NCBI GenBank assembly: GCA_016196825.1
Contig: JACPWY010000024.1
Location: 30,135 to 94,134, forward strand
Source: Deltaproteobacteria bacterium
GTDB taxonomy: Bacteria; Bdellovibrionota; FAC87; UBA2466
Length of the DNA stretch: 64,000 nucleotides
Direction: 5' to 3'
Numbering within the stretch: position 1 is the stretch's first letter; each line of letters starts with the position of its first letter. Position numbers and translations under genes: made by a program. The notes below the pieces were generated by a model that saw only the letters and a list, made by a program, of their open reading frames with translations, searched no databases and was not told the DNA's origin. Shown piece by piece: positions 8,861 through 17,122 of the stretch.

Positions 8861-10312
8861 ATGGAACCCTTACTCACAGTAGATGAGATGCGCGCGCAGG
8901 ATGCCGCCGCCATACAGAAAGGCATTCCCGAAGTTGTGCTGATGGAGCACGCGGCCCTGGGCCTTGTGTGTGCTTTGGAGGAGCGCTTTGCGGGGATTTT
9001 GCCGAGTTGCCGAGGGATCGTACTTGCTGGACCTGGTAACAACGGCGGCGACGCGCTAGCGGTGGCACGGATCTTGTGGCTGAAAGGGGTTCGCAATTTT
9101 GAAGTTGTGCTGACGGGCGAGTCGGCATCGAACCTTGCGAAGAAACATCTGGCGGTGCTTCTCACGCTGAAGGTGCCGATAGCGAAGCAGCTGCCCGATT
9201 CTGTCGATTGGATCGTGGATGGCATCTACGGCACCGGTCTTTCGAAACCACCGGAGGGTGTGGCGAGGCGCTGCATTGAATGGGCGAACACAATGACACC
9301 GCGTCCGTGGGTGGTGTGTGCCGATATTCCAAGCGGTCTTGATGGCGACACGGGCCAGCCGGTGGGCCTGGCTATCGATGGGTCAATGACCGTGACCTTC
9401 GGATTTTTGAAACGCGGGCTTGTGACGGCTAGAGCAGCGAACTACGTGGGTCAGCTCAGACTCGATCCCATCCAGATCCCGCGTGACGGCGGCGAGTTCT
9501 CGACATTTTTATTTGAGGCGGGCGACATTGCTCTGCCTCGTCGCCCCGAGGCAAGTCATAAGGGAACCTTTGGCAGTGTGAAATTCTGGTGTGGAGAAAA
9601 GCCCGGCGCGGCTCTGCTGGCGGCAGGGGCCGCGATGAGAACCGGCGTGGGGCTTGTCGCCGTGGTAGGTGAAGAGAAGGCGCTTGCCCAGGTGGAAGAT
9701 CGTATTAACCCTGAAATATTGGTCGAGCAGTGGAACGGCGCCGTGGGAGCTGCCGCGATGGGGGTGGGCCCGGGGATGGGTGTTCACGAATTCGATCGAT
9801 TGGAGGAGCTTCTCGAGAAGACCGTGGCACTCGTGCTAGACGCCGATGCGACGACGATCATCGCCGGGGATCCGCAGCGTTTCATCCCGCTCATCAAGGA
9901 ACGTCGCTCCATCACTGTCATGACACCACACCCGAAAGAGGCCGGGCGCCTTTTGGGTGAGATGGATGTGGAGATGGATCGTTTCGCAGCTGTGAAGAAA
10001 CTGAGCGACACGTTCGGGTGTCCTGTTCTTCTCAAAGGGAAGGGGACATTGGTCGCCTGCCCCGAGGAACCGACCGTTGTGGTGTGGGAAGGCAATCCGG
10101 CGCTCGCCCGAGGTGGCGCGGGGGATCTTCTCACCGGAATTGTCGCGGGCTTTCTCGCGCAGGGAATGGGTGGCCGTGAGGCACTGATCCTGGGCGCACA
10201 TCTTGAAGGGGCCGCGGCCCTAGAGGTGACTCGCAGGCGGGGAGCTAGCCGCACACCCAGCATCTCCGAAATCTCGGACGCCTTGGCTACGGTCATCGAT
10301 GGCTACCGTTAG
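8861..10312 (+). CDS. nnr: Bifunctional NAD(P)H-hydrate epimerase / ADP-dependent dehydratase
   Basis: Repairs damaged NADH and NADPH hydrates. The N-terminal YjeF_N epimerase half has GPGNNGGDALAVARIL and WIVDGIYGTGLS. The C-terminal carbohydrate-kinase-like half has GMGVHEF, MTPHPKEAGRLLG and the signature GNPALARGGAGDLLTGIVAG. At 483 aa it matches the fused form. It lies between glmM and tsaE, and its end overlaps the tsaE start by 14 bp. The nnr-tsaE order is widespread. Confidence 0.95.
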   Translation: MEPLLTVDEMRAQDAAAIQKGIPEVVLMEHAALGLVCALEERFAGILPSCRGIVLAGPGNNGGDALAVARILWLKGVRNFEVVLTGESASNLAKKHLAVLLTLKVPIAKQLPDSVDWIVDGIYGTGLSKPPEGVARRCIEWANTMTPRPWVVCADIPSGLDGDTGQPVGLAIDGSMTVTFGFLKRGLVTARAANYVGQLRLDPIQIPRDGGEFSTFLFEAGDIALPRRPEASHKGTFGSVKFWCGEKPGAALLAAGAAMRTGVGLVAVVGEEKALAQVEDRINPEILVEQWNGAVGAAAMGVGPGMGVHEFDRLEELLEKTVALVLDADATTIIAGDPQRFIPLIKERRSITVMTPHPKEAGRLLGEMDVEMDRFAAVKKLSDTFGCPVLLKGKGTLVACPEEPTVVVWEGNPALARGGAGDLLTGIVAGFLAQGMGGREALILGAHLEGAAALEVTRRRGASRTPSISEISDALATVIDGYR

Positions 10313-10745
10313 CCTCCAATCTGTGCAGGATTTGAGAGCCTGGGTGGACCGCAAGCTCAAGGAGTGGCCTGCGGGCAGTGTGATTCTCCTATCGGGAGAT
10401 CTGGGCGCCGGAAAGACGGAGCTCGTGCGGCAGGTTGTGCGCACGAAGCTTCAGGCACAGGGACTTCCCGAAGGGCGCGTGGTGAGTCCAACGTTTGTCA
10501 TCCACCAGAGTTACCCCAAGGTTGGCGTCGAGCATTTCGACCTGTACCGATTTGAAGGGGCGGGCCGCGAGGCGCTGGTCGAAATAGGCTATTACGATGC
10601 CCTTTCCCGCGTGAGGGCAGAAGGCGGCCTGGCCTTCGTAGAATGGCCCGAGAAGGTCGCCGATCCCAAAGACCTCGACGCCGATCGTAGAATCTCGATC
10701 TCTCTCCAAACCGACAGCTCCCGAATAATCACTGACACCCCATAG
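10299..10745 (+). CDS. tsaE: tRNA t6A threonylcarbamoyladenosine biosynthesis ATPase TsaE
   Basis: P-loop ATPase that works with TsaB, TsaC and TsaD to make t6A37 of ANN-decoding tRNAs. The Walker A motif GDLGAGKTE (33-41) is preceded by LSGDLGAGKT, and the switch/HxD region is VSPTFVIHQSY ... HFDLYRFEG, both typical of the family. The 148-aa length is normal. It is the last gene of the cdaA operon and is followed 7 nt later by a strong inverted repeat. Confidence 0.95.
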   Translation: MATVSLQSVQDLRAWVDRKLKEWPAGSVILLSGDLGAGKTELVRQVVRTKLQAQGLPEGRVVSPTFVIHQSYPKVGVEHFDLYRFEGAGREALVEIGYYDALSRVRAEGGLAFVEWPEKVADPKDLDADRRISISLQTDSSRIITDTP

Positions 10746-10752
10746 AGCGATT

Positions 10753-10781
10753 CCTCAAAAGGAAGTCCGTACCTTTTGAGG
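10753..10781. terminator. Bidirectional terminator-like hairpin between convergent genes
   Basis: CCTCAAAAGG (10753-10762) and CCTTTTGAGG (10772-10781) form a perfect 10-bp stem with a 9-nt loop. The hairpin lies between the tsaE stop and the stop of the leftward gene at 10784. The U-rich segment is within the stem rather than after it, so termination efficiency is uncertain. Confidence 0.6.
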
Positions 10782-10783
10782 GT

Positions 10784-11428
10784 TTAGCGGGGTTGGCAGC
10801 TGATGCGGTACATTTTTTCGGTGCCGTAGGCGGTGAGGGTGAGGTTGTTCAGTGTGGCGGCGGTGGCTTCGGCGATGACTTCGACCCATTGTTGGTTGTT
10901 CACCAATTCATGCCCCACGATGATGAGGCGATAGCCCTTTTCTTCCTGAAGGATGCGGGCCTTGAGGACCGCTGTGCCTTCTTCGGTGGCGCCACCGGCG
11001 AGCGTGAACTTGCTGTCGTTGCTCAAGATCAATCGAAAGTCGCCGGCCGATTTCAGAGTGTTACTGGAAAGTTCCAGGCTTTGAACAAGCGATCGATCAC
11101 TGCGGCTCATGACCTCGATGCCACACGCGGCAATCTCAAGAATGGCGAGCGAGGCGTTCAGTTCCTGGAGTCGCCCCGCGAAACCCTCTGTGGCCTGTTG
11201 GAGCGCGGTCTCTGAAAAGCGTTTGCCCGCTCTTAAATCAAGGATCAGTTTTAGAGTGGCTTCAATTCTCTGAGGGGCGTCCAGCGCTTCGCCTGCGCTG
11301 ATTCGGTCGAGGATCGTTCTCTGAAGGTGTTGTTTGAGGGAATCCGAATCATCGGTTGTATTGGCTGAATTTTCGGCAAAGCCTAGGAGAGAGAAAAACG
11401 CAGAAAGGACCAAGAGACTTCGGACCAT
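10784..11428 (-). CDS. Sec-secreted protein of unknown function
   Basis: I start at ATG 11428 because it begins a clear signal peptide (MVRSLLVLSAFFSLLGFAENS). The longer ORF adds 20 residues with no ribosome site. The mature 195 residues are mixed alpha/beta with a basic C-terminus ending ISCQPR. The regions around FRLILSNDSKFTLAGGATEEG and EEKGYRLIIVGHELVN look like beta strands. No catalytic motif was recognised. It is a single leftward gene, convergent with tsaE and sharing the terminator-like hairpin. Expected location is the periplasm. Confidence 0.75.
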   Translation of the reverse strand: MVRSLLVLSAFFSLLGFAENSANTTDDSDSLKQHLQRTILDRISAGEALDAPQRIEATLKLILDLRAGKRFSETALQQATEGFAGRLQELNASLAILEIAACGIEVMSRSDRSLVQSLELSSNTLKSAGDFRLILSNDSKFTLAGGATEEGTAVLKARILQEEKGYRLIIVGHELVNNQQWVEVIAEATAATLNNLTLTAYGTEKMYRISCQPR

Positions 11429-11632
11429 GAAACACCCCCACACGTTCAAAGTGGCGGAAGTGTACAGAATTGCGTGAAGTGATCTCAAGCAAAAGCGTGT
11501 AAGTCCTTAGAAGGAAGAGCTAATCGGCAAGAATAGGGGACACTCTCATTCCAAATTGAGTTCCTCCGTGATCGCCGTAAGAAGGGATCGTGCTAACAAC
11601 AGTATACTTCGCTTCATATAGGAGAAAGTATC

Positions 11633-11848
11633 ATGAGTGATGTCTTGATGTTGAAACGGGTAAAGATGAAACGGCACCGAGCGTTAGATATACTATTACA
11701 CCATGAGAAAGCTCCCCAAACCTTCAAGATCGCCGTGGAAGACGCTGTCTCGGAAGGTGAAGTACGACAATCGATGGATTCGGGTGACCGAGGCCCAGGT
11801 GATCAATCCGGGTCGTCAGAAAGGGATCTACGGCACCGTTCATTTTAA
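11633..11848 (+). other. Possible upstream ORF overlapping the NUDIX gene
   Basis: This 71-codon ORF has AGGAG at 11620-11624, 8 nt before its ATG, the best ribosome site in the region, and TATACT at 11603-11608 as a possible -10. It runs 146 nt into the NUDIX gene in another frame. The translation is basic at first and resembles nothing known. It could be a regulatory leader ORF, or the trace of a frameshift in the true NUDIX N-terminus. Confidence 0.3.
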
Positions 11849-12284
11849 GAACCGAGCGATTGGGATCATTCCCATCGAGCCAAACGGTGACACCTATCTT
11901 GTGGGGCAATATCGGTATGCGTTGAGCGAGTACTCTTGGGAGATTCCAGAAGGAGGAGGCGCTATCGGCGTGCCCCCCCTCAAAACGGCAAAACGAGAGC
12001 TTCTTGAGGAGACTGGGCTTAAAGCTCGTCGATATCAAGAGATCTTGCGGATGCATCTTTCCAATTCTGTCTGTGACGAGCTGGCGATTATCTATCTGGC
12101 CTTTGGTCTTACGCAGTGGGAACCGGAGCCGGAAGAGGACGAGCTTCTCGACATTCGCCGGGTGCCGCTAAAGGCAGCGTATGAGATGGCGATTCGCGGT
12201 GAGATTACGGACTCAATGTCTGTGGCGGGGCTTCTGCGGGCCTATGAGATAGTGCGGGGAAAAGGGCGGAGAGCGCTTCGATGA
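11703..12284 (+). CDS. NUDIX hydrolase, ADP-ribose pyrophosphatase-like
   Basis: A cytoplasmic NUDIX enzyme, probably cleaving ADP-ribose or a related nucleoside diphosphate sugar. WKTLSRKVKYDNRWIRV, the GIYGTVHFKNRA strand and WEIPEGGG lead into the NUDIX helix with KRELLEETGL, giving the metal-binding REUxEExGU half. The upstream Glu of the box (GX5E), usually in GEDP, is here Val in GVPP. This position is less conserved than the REUxEE glutamates, so activity is likely kept. ATG 11703 has no ribosome site, whereas the overlapping upstream ORF at 11633 has a good one. The 3' end overlaps the convergent glycosyltransferase by 80 bp. Confidence 0.85.
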   Translation: MRKLPKPSRSPWKTLSRKVKYDNRWIRVTEAQVINPGRQKGIYGTVHFKNRAIGIIPIEPNGDTYLVGQYRYALSEYSWEIPEGGGAIGVPPLKTAKRELLEETGLKARRYQEILRMHLSNSVCDELAIIYLAFGLTQWEPEPEEDELLDIRRVPLKAAYEMAIRGEITDSMSVAGLLRAYEIVRGKGRRALR

Positions 12285-13422
12285 GGGGTTTGAGTTGGGT
12301 TTCATAGTTGAAACGCTCGCGGTGAAGGCGGTAGCCCTCGGCTCCCATGGCCTTTGCCCCTTTCGGATTCTCAAGAATCTTTTGAATGGCTGCGCTTAGG
12401 GCCCCGGGTTCACCGGAGTCTACGAAAAGGCCCACGCGATTCTCAGTCAAAAAGGCCCTGAAATCGGGACTGATCCCACCCACCATTGGTTTTCCGGCTG
12501 CCATTGATTCGAAGAGTTTATTGGAGGGGGTGGCGTTGCAGCGCATTCTTAGGTTGGCGGGCTTGTAAACACAAAGGGTTAGGTCGGAAGCTTCAAGGAG
12601 TTTCCATTTAGCCTCCCCGCGAATCGGACCGAGGAGGTGAACGCGATCCTCGACGCCAAATCTCTTGGCGGCCTCCTCGATGAGTCGACGATAGGGGCGA
12701 TCGCTCCAGCCCGCGATCGCAAAGTGAAGCCCTGGGATCTGACTTGCGGCGATCACGCCTTCCACGATCGCATTGTCGTCGCCAATGCCACCGACGTAAC
12801 TCATCACGCGCGATTCGGCGGGAACTAAGAAGGGGAGTGTGCCGCCCCGGAGTTCCCTCAAGCGAGGACAATTGGGGATCACAAAAATCGATTGATGGAG
12901 TTGATAGCGAGTGACGTAAATATTTCGTCGTTCATTCCCAGGAAAGATCAAATATTTCGCCTGGCGAAGACAGAATCTCTCTAGACTCAAGAAGAGGCGA
13001 TTGACCGGGGAGAGGTCCGCAGGATCGTAGATTTCGTGCACATGAACGAGATAGGGGATCTTGAGAATGGTCCCAACGCAAAAGGCGACGATCTGTTCCA
13101 GGATCCCGTGCGCCACAAGAAGTTTGGGCCGTCCGTTTCGACGGATTTTCCGGACAAGCGCACCGGCGCTGTAGAGGCACAAAAGGATTGGCCTCAAAGG
13201 GCCAAACCAGGCCAAGAGGGGTAGGTGGAGAGTGAAGGTGGGGCAGGGCTCTTGCGCTGTTAGTTCATGACTTCCCAGCTGGGCAACTCTGCAATCGACA
13301 CCCCGATCCAGAAGGATCTCGGCCATATTCTGCGCCGGCGGCAGGTGTGCGAGTCGGTTCAGCCGAATGATGAGCAGAGTGTCTTTAAGGGAGTGTCCTG
13401 CCACAGCGATCCAGTATAGCAT
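12205..13422 (-). CDS. Glycosyltransferase, GT4-like (GT-B fold)
   Basis: A 405-aa GT-B enzyme probably transferring a sugar in surface polysaccharide or lipopolysaccharide synthesis at the cytoplasmic membrane face. The N-terminal domain has PKLLVAHGILEQIVAF and YLVHVHEIYDP. The C-terminal domain has SYVGGIGDDN, FAIAGWSDRPYRRLI, DRVHLLGPI and the GT4 E-x7-E-like segment NATPSNKLFESMAAGKPMVGG. I start at ATG 13422 (MLYWIAVAGHSLKDT). The open frame extends to 13941 but that part overlaps the divergent gene and looks non-coding. The two divergent starts are only 9 nt apart, so promoters must lie within the genes. The 3' end overlaps the NUDIX gene. Confidence 0.85.
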   Translation of the reverse strand: MLYWIAVAGHSLKDTLLIIRLNRLAHLPPAQNMAEILLDRGVDCRVAQLGSHELTAQEPCPTFTLHLPLLAWFGPLRPILLCLYSAGALVRKIRRNGRPKLLVAHGILEQIVAFCVGTILKIPYLVHVHEIYDPADLSPVNRLFLSLERFCLRQAKYLIFPGNERRNIYVTRYQLHQSIFVIPNCPRLRELRGGTLPFLVPAESRVMSYVGGIGDDNAIVEGVIAASQIPGLHFAIAGWSDRPYRRLIEEAAKRFGVEDRVHLLGPIRGEAKWKLLEASDLTLCVYKPANLRMRCNATPSNKLFESMAAGKPMVGGISPDFRAFLTENRVGLFVDSGEPGALSAAIQKILENPKGAKAMGAEGYRLHRERFNYETQLKPLIEALSALFPALSHRPAEAPPQTLSP

Positions 13423-13431
13423 TACGACTGC

Positions 13432-14364
13432 ATGGCAAAAGTGAACAACTCGGTCTATTTCACGGGGCTTTTGGTGCTCGAGGGGCTCACGCTTGTCGGC
13501 CTCTTTCTCATCTTTCGCACGCAGTCTCACCCCTTCACGGGCGGGGCTGCCGAGCTCTTGGGGAGTCATGATCCTTCGCAGAGGGTGAGGGGAGATTTGA
13601 TTCCACCGCCCGATATTCTGGCCAAAGACATTACGTACAATGCGAGTTTCTTCCAGAGCAACGATCTGAAGTCCTATCTCGCCGCATTTCCGATAGCCTT
13701 TGCGCGAAGACTCACTCAATTGGGCGCGAAAGGACGGCTCCTCGACGCAGGAGCGGGCGAGGCCCTCTTCGCGGAACAGCTCGTGAGCCTCGAAAAGGAC
13801 CCAAGCCCTGAGCTGACCTTCAATGACGAGCGCGAAGATCTTTTTCGACAGCTTCTGGAACGCCCGCTCATCGAAAGGCCTGTCGTTGTGGCGGTCGACG
13901 TCGAGATCAAGCGAAAAGATATCCCTCGCCACGATGGCCACCTCGAGATTCTTTCCGGAAGACTTTTCGAAGAAATTCCCATGGGGATCTTAGCGACATT
14001 TGATGTGATCGTAGACAACCAAGGGGTGCTCGCCTTTTCATCGAGTCCCGTGGACCAGACGTTGGGCCGGTATCTAGCCATCTTACGAGAAGACGGCGCC
14101 ATCTTCGTTTCTCTGGGCTCAGAAGACAGCAACTACGCTGCTGCGAGCCGCGTACGTACTCCCGATCGCGGCTCGATTAGCCTTCTCGATTGGCTCTATT
14201 CAATAGAAGGCCTCAGCATTCAAATGGGAAGCGTCGACAAAGACCACCGCGCCCTGATGATCTCCAAAGTCTCTCGCACGGTGACGTTGCCACGTCTTAA
14301 GCTGGAATCGATGAAGCCGCGGGGTTCTGAGGCGCCTGTGCGGTTTTATGTGCAGGAGCGTTGA
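13432..14364 (+). CDS. Membrane-anchored protein with a degenerate SAM-methyltransferase-like domain
   Basis: The N-terminus is a single hydrophobic segment (VYFTGLLVLEGLTLVGLFLIF, about residues 8-28). A class I methyltransferase-like core follows: GRLLDAGAGEALFAEQL (about residues 100-116) resembles the SAM-binding motif I, and ATFDVIVDNQGVLAF with LGRYLAILREDGAIFVSLG resembles motifs IV and V. Conservation after motif I is weak, so the substrate and even activity are uncertain. It starts 9 nt from the divergent glycosyltransferase start, suggesting shared control. It may act on a cell-surface glycan, by context only. Confidence 0.6.
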   Translation: MAKVNNSVYFTGLLVLEGLTLVGLFLIFRTQSHPFTGGAAELLGSHDPSQRVRGDLIPPPDILAKDITYNASFFQSNDLKSYLAAFPIAFARRLTQLGAKGRLLDAGAGEALFAEQLVSLEKDPSPELTFNDEREDLFRQLLERPLIERPVVVAVDVEIKRKDIPRHDGHLEILSGRLFEEIPMGILATFDVIVDNQGVLAFSSSPVDQTLGRYLAILREDGAIFVSLGSEDSNYAAASRVRTPDRGSISLLDWLYSIEGLSIQMGSVDKDHRALMISKVSRTVTLPRLKLESMKPRGSEAPVRFYVQER

Positions 14365-14409
14365 TATGGGATTAGTGATTTCTTTAGAATGTCGTATAAG
14401 AGACATTAT

Positions 14410-14440
14410 GTAAACTCATGCCTTTTTGATATGGGTTTAC
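14410..14440. terminator. Hairpin between two convergent genes
   Basis: GTAAACTCAT (14410-14419) pairs with ATGGGTTTAC (14431-14440), a 10-bp stem with one G-T pair and an 11-nt loop, followed by TTTGTC. It lies between the stops of convergent genes ending at 14364 and 14446, so a weak terminator is likely. Confidence 0.45.
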
Positions 14441-14445
14441 TTTGT

Positions 14446-15660
14446 CTATCGAAGAGAGAAGAAGACTGGGGCCTTAGCGAACCAGACGTCGGCGACTTCG
14501 CCCAAGTGGGATCCGGTTCTGTTGTGATACTTGACCTTGGCTGTCTGGAAGATTCTCGCTCTTCCGCTGTAGTCGACGGCGTTGTTTTGACTATAGTTGA
14601 GCGAGATGGATTCGATGCCTATCGATCTGAGGCGTTTCATTTCACTGTCTTGGGAGATTCCATCAGCGTTCATATCGCGCCAGGCGATGATCTTCTCGAA
14701 TACCTTGTCCTGAGAGTCGATAACACCATCGTGATTTGAGTCGAAGTTCTTCAACGCTTCAAAGCCATTGCTCTCGGTTACGCTCCCAAAGAGTTGCTTG
14801 GCTTGGGTTATTTTACCGATGCCCTTTGTGTCGAGCGCCAGGAAATAGCCAGGGGCACCCTTTTCAACCCAGAACGTTTGCTGCCCTGGGTATAGGGGGA
14901 ACTTGCTCTTGCCGCTGAATGACGGGCGCGCCTCACCCAGAAACACCATCAACGGTGACACGAATCCTCCACATTCACCAACCTCACCTGGAAGGCTGAT
15001 CTCCATTAGGATCGTCTTCCCGTCCGCGCTCACCGAGTGTGTTTCGTTATAGGTCACAGGGCCATTCTGTGCCAGACCGTACCCGGTCACGTCACCCTTT
15101 GTTAGAGTCTGCGTGATGGTCACGCCTTTGATCGATAGGCCGGGAGTGCCACACATCAGATTACCGCTTGAGTCCCATTTGATCTCATTGGGGGCACGAC
15201 TCACCTGAGCCTGAACGAGCTTCGATGTCGGATCCATAGTGAGTGAGGTGACGATCTGTTGCGAGTTGGCATCCACCGACAGGGGCGCTGAAGGCGGACA
15301 ACCCTGCTCTGCTGTCGCGATCTGGCCGTGAACTTTCACCGCCGCAAACGGAATCGACTGTTCCGGAATATTGAAGGTGATCGGCTGGCCGAACTCCTTC
15401 ACATCCAGTTTCACATGGAGCATGCCGCAACCATCCATTGGCGTTGGCACCGAACGAAGGTTCCTGCCATAACAGCTGACAGCCATCTGCACCTTGACGT
15501 TATTGCCATAAGCCACCGAGGCCGGTGCCCCGATGACAAGACCGCTGAAGTTTTCAAGGGTCCCGGGTGCCACGGCACTCGTTCCAAACACGGCGGCCGA
15601 GCCACTTGCTAAGATGGCTTGAGCCGATACCAGGAACAGGGTCACTATGTACTTTTTCAT
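14446..15660 (-). CDS. Secreted EF-hand protein, last gene of the pilus-tip cluster
   Basis: The signal peptide is MKKYIVTLFLVSAQAILASG. The 404-aa protein ends in a calcium-binding module with two EF-hand loops, DSNHDGVIDSQD and DMNADGISQDSE, followed by a RSIGIESISLNYS strand segment. The same module, including NGFEALK-x-FD-x-NHDGVID, closes the lipoprotein at 20047-22278, so the two are related and probably work together. The middle region is beta-rich with several cysteines. It lies 19 nt downstream of the PilW-like gene and is probably cotranscribed. A pilus-associated adhesin or calcium-controlled tip component is plausible, but function is unknown. Confidence 0.75.
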   Translation of the reverse strand: MKKYIVTLFLVSAQAILASGSAAVFGTSAVAPGTLENFSGLVIGAPASVAYGNNVKVQMAVSCYGRNLRSVPTPMDGCGMLHVKLDVKEFGQPITFNIPEQSIPFAAVKVHGQIATAEQGCPPSAPLSVDANSQQIVTSLTMDPTSKLVQAQVSRAPNEIKWDSSGNLMCGTPGLSIKGVTITQTLTKGDVTGYGLAQNGPVTYNETHSVSADGKTILMEISLPGEVGECGGFVSPLMVFLGEARPSFSGKSKFPLYPGQQTFWVEKGAPGYFLALDTKGIGKITQAKQLFGSVTESNGFEALKNFDSNHDGVIDSQDKVFEKIIAWRDMNADGISQDSEMKRLRSIGIESISLNYSQNNAVDYSGRARIFQTAKVKYHNRTGSHLGEVADVWFAKAPVFFSLR

Positions 15661-15679
15661 ACGTCCTCCTAAGTCCGCC

Positions 15680-16666
15680 CTAATTTGCGTTGAACTGCTT
15701 TAAGTCGCCGCTGAACTGGTACTGGATCACAGGTGTGGCAGTTGTCTGTCGAAAAAACTCTACGCTCTGAAGGCCCGTGGCGATAAGGCTGCAGCCCTTC
15801 GTCAGCTCCACTCCCCCGCACTGAGGAAAGGTCGTGCCATTAAAAACCGCGCGCAAAAGACGCCCGGTTACACCCCGGGTGGTCCTGACCGTGTCCATCG
15901 TGTAGCGAACCGGTTGAACCGCCTTCACGAAGGCGAACGCGCCGTTGCCCGCCACATTGGGCATCGATCGGAAAAAGGTGTCGGCCGTGTCGAATGGTTT
16001 CAGAGTAGCCGGGTGACGCTGAGGCGCAAGGCCCGTGAAGCTCGAGGCTGTGACGGCCCCACCCTTCATCACCCCAAGAAACGCCACCACCTTGGGAGGC
16101 GTGGTGGTGCCAGCCGGGCGCAAGCGCACCGGGCTATAGAACAATAGGTTTTGATTGTCCTGCGTAAGATTGAAAGCGCCGCCCCCGAGCCCCTCGAGCG
16201 TGGTCTTGAACTTTGTAGCGTTGAAAGCAAGCGTCCCTGAGACCGTGGCGGTTGGATTCGTTACGAGATCGTAGAAGGGAACCGGGTTTAAGGGTAGCGA
16301 TCCAACGACCAATCGACTCACATCATCGACCATCACGAATGACTTCCCGTTCGTTGGTGTGAGAGTCATCGAGCGCTCGCAATTGGAGCAGTTTTGTTCT
16401 GGGGTGTAATCGTAGAAATTGGAGTTGGTGTCGCTAGGGACGCTTAAGAGGTCGAAAGACGAACCGCTGGCACTCAAATCATGGGAGATTAAGGCACTGC
16501 CCGCCAAATCGCTTGAAATCGCATCCAACCGCTCATTGAGACCGGCCTGGGTCTTTACACTCATCTTCATGAAGCTCGCAAAGGCCATCACGAAGAATGC
16601 GGAGATGACTGCGCCCACCGTGAGCTCGATGATCGAGATGCCCTGATTGTTTTTCCAATTCTTCAT
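15680..16666 (-). CDS. PilW-like minor pseudopilin
   Basis: It has a type III (prepilin) signal: KNNQG followed by ISIIELTVGAVISAFFVMAF, with Gly at -1 and Glu at +5, then a long hydrophobic helix. This is the substrate signature of the prepilin peptidase and the N-methylase. The 328-aa size and the position after a PilV-like gene fit PilW-type minor pilins that prime type IV pilus assembly. A CSNCERS segment and an ECQQ-like C-terminal region (CGGVELTKGC) provide possible disulfides. It starts 3 nt after the PilV-like stop. Confidence 0.8.
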   Translation of the reverse strand: MKNWKNNQGISIIELTVGAVISAFFVMAFASFMKMSVKTQAGLNERLDAISSDLAGSALISHDLSASGSSFDLLSVPSDTNSNFYDYTPEQNCSNCERSMTLTPTNGKSFVMVDDVSRLVVGSLPLNPVPFYDLVTNPTATVSGTLAFNATKFKTTLEGLGGGAFNLTQDNQNLLFYSPVRLRPAGTTTPPKVVAFLGVMKGGAVTASSFTGLAPQRHPATLKPFDTADTFFRSMPNVAGNGAFAFVKAVQPVRYTMDTVRTTRGVTGRLLRAVFNGTTFPQCGGVELTKGCSLIATGLQSVEFFRQTTATPVIQYQFSGDLKQFNAN

Positions 16667-16669
16667 ATG

Positions 16670-17122
16670 TTAGTTGAGCGTCGCCAGAAATTGATAGTCT
16701 CTTCGGGCTCCACTATAGAGGTCCGAGCTTGTCACCCTCACCGTGATCTGAAACATCCCCGGCAACGTGTCGACCGGCTGAATCACATAACCCATCCGTC
16801 CGGCGCAGCTCACACATTGGTCCACAGGGCCCACAAAATTCTTTGACCAGGCAAGTGGAAGATTACTGAGAAGGTTTTCGCTCACCAGTTTGCCGTTGGG
16901 AGCCAGGGTCCCAACGGGCACATTGGTGACCTGGTAGAGCTTTGGATTCGATCGAATATTGAGGATTAAGGTCGACACAGCTCGATCACGCGCCGAAACA
17001 CTGGCGACATTGCGAATTCCGGTCGTCGTGAGCTTGCTGGAGAAGGCAAAGGCCATGACACCGATCGCTAATAGCCCCATCGCCACAAGGACCTCGAGAA
17101 TAGACTGGCCACGTTGATTCAC
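16670..17122 (-). CDS. PilV-like minor pseudopilin
   Basis: It has a prepilin signal: NQRG followed by QSILEVLVAMGLLAIGVMAF, with Glu at +5. I use a GTG at 17122-17120. Its G is also the last base of the upstream stop, making the overlap TAGTG, and AGGAGGG lies about 8 nt upstream. The longer ORF from 17215 lies inside the upstream gene. The 150-aa product has CVSCAGRM, a possible disulfide or metal pair, and a beta-rich pilin-like C-terminal half. By family it would sit in the initiating minor-pilin complex of a type IV pilus. Confidence 0.8.
   Translation of the reverse strand: MNQRGQSILEVLVAMGLLAIGVMAFAFSSKLTTTGIRNVASVSARDRAVSTLILNIRSNPKLYQVTNVPVGTLAPNGKLVSENLLSNLPLAWSKNFVGPVDQCVSCAGRMGYVIQPVDTLPGMFQITVRVTSSDLYSGARRDYQFLATLN

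Noticed and set aside
13423..13941. Upstream extension of the glycosyltransferase frame
   Set aside because: It lies opposite the methyltransferase-like gene, and the extra residues do not resemble a GT-B N-terminus.
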